Shown: piece after piece, positions 26,320 through 33,913 of the stretch
Layout of the letters: each line of letters begins with the position of its first letter
Position numbering within the stretch: position 1 is the stretch's first letter
Assembly: GCF_018613675.1 (NCBI RefSeq)
Contig: NZ_JAGGPQ010000031.1
Coordinates: 1 to 64,000, forward strand
Direction of reading: 5' to 3'
Length of the DNA stretch: 64,000 nt
Source: Arthrobacter sp. ISL-85
Lineage (GTDB): Bacteria > Actinomycetota > Actinomycetes > Actinomycetales > Micrococcaceae
The notes under the pieces: generated by a model
Database searches by the model: none
The model's input: the letters and a program-made list of their open reading frames with translations, nothing else
Told to the model about the DNA's origin: nothing
Translations under genes and position numbers: made by a program

Positions 26320-27813
26320 CTATTTACGTTCTGGCCGTGAGCGGTAGACATGACCGGGCAGCAGCGGTGTTCCCTCGAAAAGCTGCGGCACGGTCACGAG
26401 CTGGTAGCCCTGCGTTTGCAGGCTGGTGACCAGTTCCTGCTGGCCTGCGATGGTGGTCGGATCCACGTCGTGCATGAGAACCACCGCGCCGGGTGTGATC
26501 TCCCTCAGTACTTTGGGCACAAACAGTGCGGGGTTTTTGCTTTGCCAGTCAAGGGAGTCGACGGCCCAGATGATCAGGGGTTTGCCGACGGCGGCCTGCA
26601 CCATGGCGTCTGCCGCCCCGTACGGGGGGCGCATCAGCGGCGGCGACGAGCCGGTAGCGGCCCGGATCGCGGCATCTGTGCGGTCCATTTCGCTCTTGAC
26701 CGCTGCGGGGGTGAGTTTGGTCAGGTAAGGGTGGCTGTAGGTGTGGTTGCCGATGGCGTGCCCGGCGTCGGCAACCTGCCGGGCTGTCGCCGGGTGGGCG
26801 GCAGCGTTGGCCCCAGTCATGAAGAAGGTCGCCTGTGCGTTCTGGTCTTGCAGAATGGTCAGGAGTTGGGGCGTTGTCTTGGCGTCCGGGCCGTCGTCGT
26901 AAGTCAGGGCCGCGCACGGGACCAGGTCGCAATTGACGTGCCGGAGCGCCGGTGCGGTAGCCGGGAGCGTGACTGCAGGGGACCGTAGTTGTGCCAGTAC
27001 TTTGCGGCCCGCATCGTTGAGCATCGCCTCGGCATCCGAGGCAGGGATGGTTGTTATCCCCGCCCGACGCGATGGCCCTTGTACCGTGGCGACCTGAAGC
27101 TCTCCGGCCGGTCCCAGGACCACGTCGGTTGGTGCGGGCTGCTTCGCAGCGGGCGCGGCGATGTCGGCCGGAACCCCACTGACGCGTGAGCGGATCCCGT
27201 CCAGGGCCTCAGGCCGCAACAGCTCAACAGCACGCCGCACTTCTCCTGAAACCGTGTCGACGGTGAAAGTTTCAGAACTCTCCGTAATTTTGCCGTCCGC
27301 GCCGGTATCCCTGGCTTTCTCCCGGAACAAAACCACGGTTCCACCGGCCAGCACGGGCTCGGCCGTGACGGTGAGGGAAGGGACTTGAGACGGTGAAGCA
27401 TTCAAGGCCATCCCCGGACGGTAGCGGCCACCGTAGGGGCTGGCCGCTGCAACCGCTTTGTCCAGGGTGGCGAGCAGCCAGGCATCCACGTGCGAGTTCA
27501 ATCCTGGCAGGCCATCCAGGTACGTCCATGACGCCCTGACCTGGCGTCCTCCCACAACAGCGGTCAAGGACATCGTGTAGCCGCCTGGAACGTTGGCAGG
27601 AGGTTGATGCGCAGCCAGAAAGGCTGGCGGGAGCACCAGCGGGGTAGTTGGTTGGCTCACCGTCACGGCGGGTTGGGGACGGGCCCAAGAGGCAGGGGAC
27701 CCGAACACTCCGTCGCCTGCGCACAAGAGGGCAGTGGCACATAACCAGGCCACGGTTGCCAGCGAAGAGGCAGTAACCCTCCCCCGCCAGGGGCTCTGCC
27801 CCGTCAAACCCAA
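26320..27813 (-). CDS. polysaccharide deacetylase with RsiV-like N-terminal domain
   Basis: A 497-residue exported protein. Residues about 12-35 form a signal anchor. Residues about 75-205 resemble the anti-sigma RsiV/DUF3298-type domain (WTYLDGLPGLNSHVDAWLL, then VSGEVRRAVELLRPEAL). A NodB carbohydrate esterase 4 domain follows. Its motifs are intact: TYDDGPD (304-310), the metal pair H357/H361 in HTYSHP, RPPYGA (395-400), WAVDSLDW (416-423) and LMHD (446-449). It probably removes acetyl groups from peptidoglycan or a surface polysaccharide, altering lysozyme sensitivity. It is transcribed alone and ends at a hairpin terminator. Confidence 0.88.
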   Translation of the reverse strand: MGLTGQSPWRGRVTASSLATVAWLCATALLCAGDGVFGSPASWARPQPAVTVSQPTTPLVLPPAFLAAHQPPANVPGGYTMSLTAVVGGRQVRASWTYLDGLPGLNSHVDAWLLATLDKAVAAASPYGGRYRPGMALNASPSQVPSLTVTAEPVLAGGTVVLFREKARDTGADGKITESSETFTVDTVSGEVRRAVELLRPEALDGIRSRVSGVPADIAAPAAKQPAPTDVVLGPAGELQVATVQGPSRRAGITTIPASDAEAMLNDAGRKVLAQLRSPAVTLPATAPALRHVNCDLVPCAALTYDDGPDAKTTPQLLTILQDQNAQATFFMTGANAAAHPATARQVADAGHAIGNHTYSHPYLTKLTPAAVKSEMDRTDAAIRAATGSSPPLMRPPYGAADAMVQAAVGKPLIIWAVDSLDWQSKNPALFVPKVLREITPGAVVLMHDVDPTTIAGQQELVTSLQTQGYQLVTVPQLFEGTPLLPGHVYRSRPERK

Positions 27814-28127
27814 ACAACTCCTCGGCGTTGACTCAATAGGCCCTGGACTAGTCTGGGCCCCGAACGGAGCTTACTGTGAAACTGACACTCCACGGCAATA
27901 GACGGGACCGACCGTGACGTCCGCGGCACCCCATGGGTGGACAGTTTGGTCGTCCAGGCTATGTGTGACCCTGTTCGAGTGCGGCCCCAATGCGGTCCAG
28001 GGGGTGTTGCTGACGGCACGGTGCCTCGGTCTCTGGTCCTTATCGGTAACGCCGGCTGCTGACATCTTGGCCGAGGTGTGCGGGGACATCAAGGGTCCAA
28101 CAGCTGTGATCTTAGCTTTGGCGGTGG
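27814..28127. other. intergenic region
   Basis: About 310 bases between two minus-strand genes. I see no gene or clear regulatory structure. Confidence 0.4.
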
Positions 28128-29399
28128 TTAGGCGCCTCCGAGGGTGGTGAGCAGGGTGGTGAGGGCTTTCTGTTCTGTCGCCTGGTTGGGAGTGCGTGAC
28201 CGGACGGCTGACAGGACGGGATCGATTTCTTTATCGATATAGGTCCACGCAGCGCAGTCCGCGGCGTTGAGCGCAGCTTGGTTGTTGTCCCAGGCTGTCT
28301 CCAGATCGGTGGCGCGGGCCGCTGCTGCGGCCTGGTCACCCTTGTTTACGAGTGCGAGGGTGTCGGAGGCAATGGTTCGGAACTCGGCGATGTTCGAGGA
28401 GGGGAAGTGTGCTTGGGCCGCCTGTTGGGCCTCCGACGGTGTCAACTTGGCGGAACCGGGGCCACAGCTTGGGGCGTTGGCCTTTTCGGCGAGAGCGCTG
28501 GCGTGCGGGAGGCTGCTGGTGTAGGCGAGGAGCGCGATTGTAGCGGCCGCGACCGCAGCGAGGATGCCCAGAGCGGTCCGCTGGCGGGCGGGCGACGCTT
28601 CCGGTGTTGTCTTGCCGGATACGTGTTCGATGACGTCGGTTTTGCTGATGGATAGGTATACGACGGTGGCGAGGATCGCGGCGAGGAAGATGATGCTTGT
28701 TAGAAGGGTGCCAAGACCCACCCCGCCTTCGGCGGGTATGAGGCCGAGCCAGTCGCCGATATTCGCCCCGAGGGGGCGGGTGAGGATGTAGGCGATCCAG
28801 AAGGCTAGTACTGGGTTGGCGCCGAACCGCCAGAGGGCGGTAACGACGCCAATCAGGACCAGGGGCAGTAGGACCGAGACGCCAGGTCCCCATCCGGTGA
28901 GCTCAAGCGTCCAGTCACCCAAGCCCGTACCCAGAGCGAAGGTCACCAGAACGGCGAGCCAGTAGAAGGCCTCACGGGGCCTGGTGACGATGCTGTGGAT
29001 GGAGAGGGTTCGTTCTTTGTTGAACCAGATAGCGAAGACCAGGGCGAGTAGCACCGAGAACACGCCGGCGCTGACCCAAAGGGGCACACCGGCCTGGTCG
29101 CTGAGGAGGTCAGTGTAGAGGGTTCCGGTGATGCTCATCGCGACGACTGTTAGCCAGTACGCACCCGGGACGTAGCGCCGGAGACGCATCTGAACCGTGA
29201 GCACGACGGCAGTGATTACGGTGAAGATGATTGCCGTGGGGGCTAGTCCGACTCCGAGTTCGACGTTGACGAAGTCTGCGAACGTCTCACCCACCGTGGT
29301 GCAGAGGATCTTGATAATCCAGAACCAGATTGTGATCTCGGGGACCTTGCTCAGCCACGGACTGGTCGAGCGCAGGGACGTCATCTCAGGGGTGCCCAT
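28128..29399 (-). CDS. COG4705-type multi-pass membrane protein
   Basis: A membrane protein of about 423 residues with some nine to ten hydrophobic segments in its first 280 residues, followed by a soluble Ala-rich helical tail. Internally repeated motifs (KILCTTVGETFADF, YTDLLSD, GTGLGDWTLELTGWGPG, ILTRPLGANIGDWLG) are typical of the COG4705 group of predicted membrane-anchored proteins, often linked to metal or stress loci. Function is unknown. The C-terminal segment (about 300-423) contains regularly spaced helices and four cysteines. I place the start at the ATG at 29399, after AGGAAG; the frame extends 64 codons further without a plausible start signal. Confidence 0.78.
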   Translation of the reverse strand: MGTPEMTSLRSTSPWLSKVPEITIWFWIIKILCTTVGETFADFVNVELGVGLAPTAIIFTVITAVVLTVQMRLRRYVPGAYWLTVVAMSITGTLYTDLLSDQAGVPLWVSAGVFSVLLALVFAIWFNKERTLSIHSIVTRPREAFYWLAVLVTFALGTGLGDWTLELTGWGPGVSVLLPLVLIGVVTALWRFGANPVLAFWIAYILTRPLGANIGDWLGLIPAEGGVGLGTLLTSIIFLAAILATVVYLSISKTDVIEHVSGKTTPEASPARQRTALGILAAVAAATIALLAYTSSLPHASALAEKANAPSCGPGSAKLTPSEAQQAAQAHFPSSNIAEFRTIASDTLALVNKGDQAAAAARATDLETAWDNNQAALNAADCAAWTYIDKEIDPVLSAVRSRTPNQATEQKALTTLLTTLGGA

Positions 29400-29847
29400 A
29401 AATCTCACGCTTCCTATCGACACTTGGCGGAACTGCTGAAAATGCATCTTGGTTGGAAATTCCTCATTGTATGCAGTCGCCTGGGCGCCCGCATTGCAGT
29501 CCGGCTCCGGCTCTCGGCCAACTCCATCGCGGCCGCCTCGGCCGGTGCCCCGGGACGTCAACGGCGTCGGCAGCGCCGCCGGTCTATTCATTCGTTCCGG
29601 GATTCCCTGGGCTGCCAGCGTCGACGGGATCTGGTGCCTTCATTGGCCTCGGAGCGTCTGTGAGTGGCGGGCAACGGGCGTGGGTGTTGCGGATTTCAGC
29701 GCCCCAAGGCGACGGCGGCCAAGGCGGCAATGCCCTGCAGTTCCTAGGGGGATCTTCTCCTGGTTTTGAGGTCTTGGAAGCTCATATCTTTGTCCTTCCC
29801 TGAGTTGTTGTCTACCAGCGGACCTCCGAGTGCAGGGGCCGTGAGTC
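29400..29847. other. intergenic region
   Basis: No gene supported. A minus-strand ATG at 29785 has a good AGGGAAGGA site before it but stops after 13 codons (29744), so it is either a leader peptide or a broken gene. Confidence 0.4.
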
Positions 29848-30228
29848 ATGGTGCAGGAGAACCCTGAAAGGAACCTTAAGGACGGCTCAACATCTCCACG
29901 GAACGAAACAGCGGCGCCTAGAGTCCTATTCGTGATCATCGACAATGGGAAGCCGAACGCTGCGGAGCATCGCTGGCCGGCCGTCTTTGGCCTCCTTGCC
30001 GCACTGGGCCTGTACGGGACGCTGCCGACGACATTCCTGCCGGGATTTCGCTACACCGTTGTCGTCGTCGGGCTGGGCCTCCTGATTCCGCTCGTGGCCT
30101 TGAATCCCCGCCGTCTCACACGCCAAACGCCCTGGTCCAGAATTCTTTCCGTTGGTCAGGCAACATCGTGGAAAAATACGAAGCCGCTCATTAGAGCCAA
30201 AAACCAAAAATCAGGGCTGGAACATTAA
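29848..30228 (+). pseudogene. truncated small membrane protein gene
   Basis: The frame encodes 126 residues. Residues 41-90 hold two hydrophobic helices around RWPAVFGLLAALGLYGTLPTTFLPGFRY and VVVVGLGLLIPLVALNPRRLTRQT. After PWSRILSVGQA the character changes abruptly to KNTKPLIRAKNQKSGLEH, and the frame runs directly into a terminator stem before stopping. This looks like the front part of a longer multi-helix protein joined by deletion to a terminator. The GTG start and Arg/Asn-rich N-terminus look real. Function is unknown. Confidence 0.55.
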
Positions 30229-30249
30229 CGTGTTCCAGCCCTGATTTTT
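30206..30249. terminator. strong bidirectional rho-independent terminator
   Basis: AAAAATCAGGGCTGGAACA (30206-30224) pairs perfectly with TGTTCCAGCCCTGATTTTT (30231-30249) around a six-base loop, giving U-tracts on both strands. It separates the truncated plus-strand gene from the minus-strand DUF4913 relic. Confidence 0.9.
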
Positions 30250-30270
30250 GTTTGGCTGCGACCATCCCTG

Positions 30271-30551
30271 TCAGGCAGGAATAGTCCGCACATCCGGAAA
30301 CCATCCGGCCGGGGCCTTCCTAGGCTCCAAGTGTTCAGGGTCGCGATGCTTTTGCATATCGCATTTGTAGAACGGCCCGCGCGGGTCCAAGAGCACACTC
30401 ATATGGTGGTCTGCGTGGTCTTTGAACCAGACACTGGTGCCGGTGGCTCCGTCCAGCCTTAGATGTTCCCACGCCCGCCACAGCACTTCCACCCGGCGTC
30501 CTCTACGTCCGAGCTGGGAGCTTTACCGAAGCGGCCGATATCGATCGTCAT
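30271..30551 (-). pseudogene. DUF4913 gene, internally deleted and frameshifted
   Basis: The C-terminal 73 residues (VEVLWRAWEHLRLD, then SVWFKDHADHHMSVLLDPRGPF) match DUF4913, a domain found in actinobacterial conjugative elements. About 50 residues that normally precede this part are missing. Upstream, an ATG at 30551 overlaps the stop of a coupling-protein-like frame and encodes MTIDIGRFGKAPSSDVEDAG, but in another frame. The two pieces meet near 30490, so an internal deletion has fused the true start to the tail out of frame. The gene is no longer functional. Confidence 0.65.
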
Positions 30552-30760
30552 GCCCTGCTCCCCCAGGTGACCCATGGATTTGCGGCCGGCGCCGCTGCCA
30601 CCGGTACTGGTTCGTCCTCCGGCTGCGGGCTGTATTTCTTGATGGACGCTTCCACTGCGTCCTTGTGCGGCCCTGTGTACCAAGGCATGGTCCGGACGAG
30701 GGCGGCGGGGACGCCGGATGCCAGGACGATGGCGCCGCCGCTTCCCTGAACAGAAGGACC
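30548..30760 (-). pseudogene. C-terminal relic of a TraG/TraM-like conjugative coupling protein
   Basis: A minus-strand frame reads GGAIVLASGVPAALVRTMPW, then YTGPHKDAVEASIKKY, then a Pro/Ala-rich tail ending NPWVTWGSRA and TGA. From memory this matches the end of type IV coupling proteins of actinobacterial integrative elements, where a DUF4913 gene follows, as here. The upstream several hundred codons are gone; the sequence runs into the DUF2254 gene on the opposite strand. Together with the DUF4913 relic it marks a dead conjugative element. Confidence 0.5.
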
Positions 30761-30939
30761 GAGGCTTGATATGCGCGCGACAAGTAGCTTTGGCGGAAGG
30801 ACTGTCCGCAGAGCGAGCAGGAACTGCCCCGAAGCTGCAGCTGCTGGTTCCGCAGGAAGCGCTGTTCGGTCCGGATGGCCCCGATAACTTGGCTGCGTTG
30901 ACCTTGACTGGCGAGCGCCGTGGCCTGAGAGTTTCAGGT
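30761..30939. other. region between coupling-protein relic and DUF2254 gene
   Basis: The plus-strand frame of the DUF2254 gene is open here from 30718. A minus-strand frame reads SSCSLCGQSFRQSYLSRAYQ, perhaps another relic. No gene is assigned. Confidence 0.3.
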
Positions 30940-32271
30940 GTGAGGCGTGATGCCGTTCGTGAGTACCTTGCGAGTGCCCTGTGGGCCATGCCGACGTGCG
31001 CCGTCGTCCTCGCGATCATCGCGGGGGCGAGCCTGTCCGCGGTGCAGCTGGACGCGGGGTCGCCACTCGCGATCCTCCTGTTCCAAGGAACGTCCGACGA
31101 CGCCCGGAATCTGCTCATCAGTATCGCGAGCACGATGGTCACGGTTATCGCCCTGGTCCTCGGGCTCACGGTGGTCGCCCTGCAGCTCGCGTCGACGCAG
31201 TTCAGCCCGCGGCTGCTGCGGAACTTCCTCCGCGACATTCCCAACCAGTTAACCCTAAGCGCGTTCGTCGCGACGTTCGCCTACAGCACGGCGGGCCTGT
31301 ACACAGTAGGGATCGCAGCCGGCCAGCGCACCGAGAACTACCCGCGCCTCGCAGTAAGCGGCGCACTGCTGCTGCTCTTCGTGAGCATGGTCATGCTCGT
31401 CTTCTTCGTCCACCACCTGTCGCATTCGATCCAGGTGGACCAAGTAATGAAAAACGTCCAGAGCGCGACACTCAGGATGATCGAGCGCTCGTTCGTCCCG
31501 GGCGATCCCGCTATTCGCATGCCCAACCCCCCAAAAGGTGCCGCGGCTCTCCCTGCGCCGCGGTCAGGTTACATTCAGGCGTTCCACGTCGAGGCGTTCA
31601 TCGGGGCACTCGCGCGCCGGGACCTCACCGCCCGGATGGTGCCTATGATCGGCCGACACGTTATCGCCGGGGCGCCGCTCGCCTGGGTGTGGAAGGGTAC
31701 GGACGACGGCGTCGGTTCACTTGCGCCCGATGCCAGCGCCGAACTGCGGCAGGCACTCGCACAGAGCGTCCGAATCGGTTACGAACGGACCCTTGAGCAG
31801 GACGTTGCCTTCGGGATCAGGCAACTCGCCGACATAGCATCCAAGGCCCTCTCCCCCGCGATCAATGACCCGTACACGGCGAACCAAGCGGTGGACCATC
31901 TCGGCTCGATCCTCGCGGCCCTCTCACTCCGGCAACACGGCCCGCGGGCCGTAACAGACGGGCAAGGCGTCGTAAGGCTGCACGTCCCGGCACGCGATTT
32001 CGCCTATCTCGTGGATCTGGCCCTTGGACAGGTGCGCCGATACGGCGCAAACGAGCCTCGTGTCGTCCGGGCTCTGCTGCGGGTGTGCAGCGATCTCGTG
32101 TGGTTCGCCAGCGCGCCCCACCGCGCCGTCGTACGCCAGTACGTAGAAACCCTCCTGAACGATGTGACCCGGCTCGTGCCCCAGCCAGCCGATCGCGAGC
32201 CCCTTCTCGCGGAGGGCACACGCATCCTCGAGTCTTTCGACGTCCCGAGCGGTACGACGGACGCCCCCTAG
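30940..32271 (+). CDS. DUF2254 family membrane protein
   Basis: A protein of about 443 residues of the DUF2254 family, predicted to be in the cytoplasmic membrane with four N-terminal transmembrane helices and a large cytosolic part. Family stretches are seen: LLISIASTMVTVIALVLGLT, then ASTQFSPRLLRNFLRD, then GYIQAFHVEAFIGAL and DVAFGIRQLADIASKALSPAINDPYTANQAVDHL. Function is unknown. The frame opens at 30718, but the region before VRRDAVREYLASALW overlaps decayed mobile DNA. I place the start at GTG 30940 with low certainty; a TTG at 30904 is an alternative. Confidence 0.8.
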   Translation: MRRDAVREYLASALWAMPTCAVVLAIIAGASLSAVQLDAGSPLAILLFQGTSDDARNLLISIASTMVTVIALVLGLTVVALQLASTQFSPRLLRNFLRDIPNQLTLSAFVATFAYSTAGLYTVGIAAGQRTENYPRLAVSGALLLLFVSMVMLVFFVHHLSHSIQVDQVMKNVQSATLRMIERSFVPGDPAIRMPNPPKGAAALPAPRSGYIQAFHVEAFIGALARRDLTARMVPMIGRHVIAGAPLAWVWKGTDDGVGSLAPDASAELRQALAQSVRIGYERTLEQDVAFGIRQLADIASKALSPAINDPYTANQAVDHLGSILAALSLRQHGPRAVTDGQGVVRLHVPARDFAYLVDLALGQVRRYGANEPRVVRALLRVCSDLVWFASAPHRAVVRQYVETLLNDVTRLVPQPADREPLLAEGTRILESFDVPSGTTDAP

Positions 32272-32476
32272 CAACAGGCACCGCAAAGTCTTGCTGGCAG
32301 GTCGGCACGACCGCGGACCGCAACGTTCCGTCCCCACCGAATCGGGCTCCTCCCCCCGCCAGGCTTACCGCCCGCCGTGTCGAACCGGATACACCGTTAT
32401 TTCCACACTCCCTACCGCCGGGCGGGCACCCGCTTCTTCTTACCTAGAAGTTCATGAGACGCCGCCCGGCCCCCGG

Positions 32477-33218
32477 TCACTCCTCCCGGATGCGACCGTC
32501 GTCCTTCGACATCCTGCCCTCCAGCAAAGCGGCCAGATGCAGCACTTGTGCGGTGAGTCTCTGGAGTTCCTGTTGGACGGGCGCCTCGGCGGCGTCCAGT
32601 TCGGCCTGCGTTTCCTCGGCCACAGTCTCCACCATCCAGGAGGCGACCGAGGCGGTCACCACGCCCAGGACGGCGACGCCGCCGATCATGAGGCCGGCAG
32701 CGACGCAGCGGCCCAGCACGGTGACCGGGTAGTGGTCGCCGTAGCCGACGGTGGTGATGGTCGTCAGGGCCCACCAGATCGCATCACCGAAGGTCGTCAG
32801 GTTGGAGCCGGGGGCGTTCTCTTCGACGTCCAGGACGGCCAGGGCCCCGGCGTAGATCAGCAGCGCGGCCGCGCCGAGCACGTACGTGAGCACCCGGCCG
32901 CGGAGGGCATTGCCGCCGAAGCGGTGCAGGACCCGGAGCAAGGTGACCAACCGTAGCAACCGCAAGGGCCGCAGTGCAGGCAGGGCCACGATGGCGAGCT
33001 CGTGAAGATTCCTGACGAACCAGCGCCCCGCGCTGCGGCGCCAGAGCCAGGTTGACCAGGTAATCGATGACGAACACCGCCCAGGTCACCCAGATGAGAA
33101 CCTCGACGATGAGGGATTCTGTGTTGGCGATGACTTGGGCGGAGTAAGCCGCCAAAAAGATCAGCGACGCAACGGTCAACGGCCATTCCGAACGACGGTT
33201 CCAATCCTGCTGACTCAT
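32477..33218 (-). pseudogene. voltage-gated-type potassium channel gene with a one-base frameshift
   Basis: Two overlapping frames together make one two-to-six-helix ion channel of about 246 residues. The first frame gives MSQQDWNRRSEWPLTVASLI through IDYLVNLALAPQRG. The second continues RWFVRNLHELAIVALPALRPLRLLRLVTLLR and holds the selectivity filter TTITTVGYGDHYP and a coiled C-terminus. The join is at a run of four G (plus-strand CCCC at 33026-33029): removing one base restores one continuous protein. It may be a true inactivating insertion or a sequencing error. The KvAP-like S4 arginine-rich stretch is present. Confidence 0.8.
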
Positions 33219-33306
33219 TTTTGAAGTCTAGGGCGTCGGTAATCCGGGAAAAGGGCCGGACATCTCAATCCCGAGGTGCCGCGGGTGATCCCTTTAGGCT
33301 TTGGCT

Positions 33307-33657
33307 ATGCGTAAAACGTGCGTGGTGCTGGCCGTGGTTATGGGCCTGACGGGCTGCAGCGCCCAGCCGGGATCCGGTCCGTCGGCTCCGCCGCCCGTGT
33401 CACCGCCGGCGGCGGCCTCACCGGAAAAGGTGGTCCTGGAGAGCTTTGTGGGAGACAAGCTCGACGACGTCGAGCACGCCCTGGACCAGCTGAAGCTGAA
33501 GCACGAGGCGGTGTCCGGGGATGGCAAGAAGGTCCTCGTGGCGGCGAACTGGACGGTGACCGGCCAGGACCCGGCGGCCGGCACCGAGGTGAAAACAGGC
33601 AGCACCATACGGCTGACCGTCGCCGAGGCGGCCTCCCCCGCCCCCTCCGGGCGGTAG
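33307..33657 (+). CDS. PASTA-domain lipoprotein
   Basis: A 116-residue lipoprotein. The signal peptide ends in a lipobox (VVMGLTGCS), followed by a Pro/Ala/Ser-rich spacer. A single PASTA domain follows (LESFVGDKLDDVEHALDQLK, through DPAAGTEVKTGSTIRLTV). PASTA domains bind peptidoglycan fragments or penicillin-like ligands and are usually attached to penicillin-binding proteins or Ser/Thr kinases; here the domain stands alone on a lipid anchor. The ATG at 33307 is preceded by a weak TTTAGG; a TTG at 33301 is possible. The end is Pro/Ala rich. Confidence 0.75.
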   Translation: MRKTCVVLAVVMGLTGCSAQPGSGPSAPPPVSPPAAASPEKVVLESFVGDKLDDVEHALDQLKLKHEAVSGDGKKVLVAANWTVTGQDPAAGTEVKTGSTIRLTVAEAASPAPSGR

Positions 33658-33733
33658 TCAGGCTGCGCTCCAGCACCTCCGCAATAGGCTTTCATGGGCC
33701 ACGCCAGCCACTCCTGCCTGGCGGGCCCCATTC

Positions 33734-33766
33734 GTTACACCCCTGTTCACGCTTCGCTTACGTCTT
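33734..33766. promoter_or_regulatory. candidate PHO box (PhoP operator)
   Basis: Three adjacent 11-base units, GTTACACCCCT, GTTCACGCTTC and GCTTACGTCTT, resemble the GTTCACC-type 11-nt direct repeats bound by actinobacterial PhoP. They lie about 150 bases before a phosphatase-superfamily gene. The match is by eye and the third unit is weak. Confidence 0.4.
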
Positions 33767-33913
33767 CGTAAGGTCAGACCATAAGGCTGTAGCAGCCGGG
33801 GGTGCTGTCCAGTTGTGGATTGATTCGTTCCTCATGCCGTCGGGGGACACTCCGGTGACCATACGAGTGTGCAAATACCACTCGCGCCATCCTGGTTGAG
33901 GGAAGAAGCAGTC

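Noticed and set aside
29744..29785. 13-codon minus-strand frame (MSFQDLKTRRRSP) with a good ribosome-binding site
   Set aside because: Too short to support as a gene. It could be a leader peptide or the start of a lost gene.
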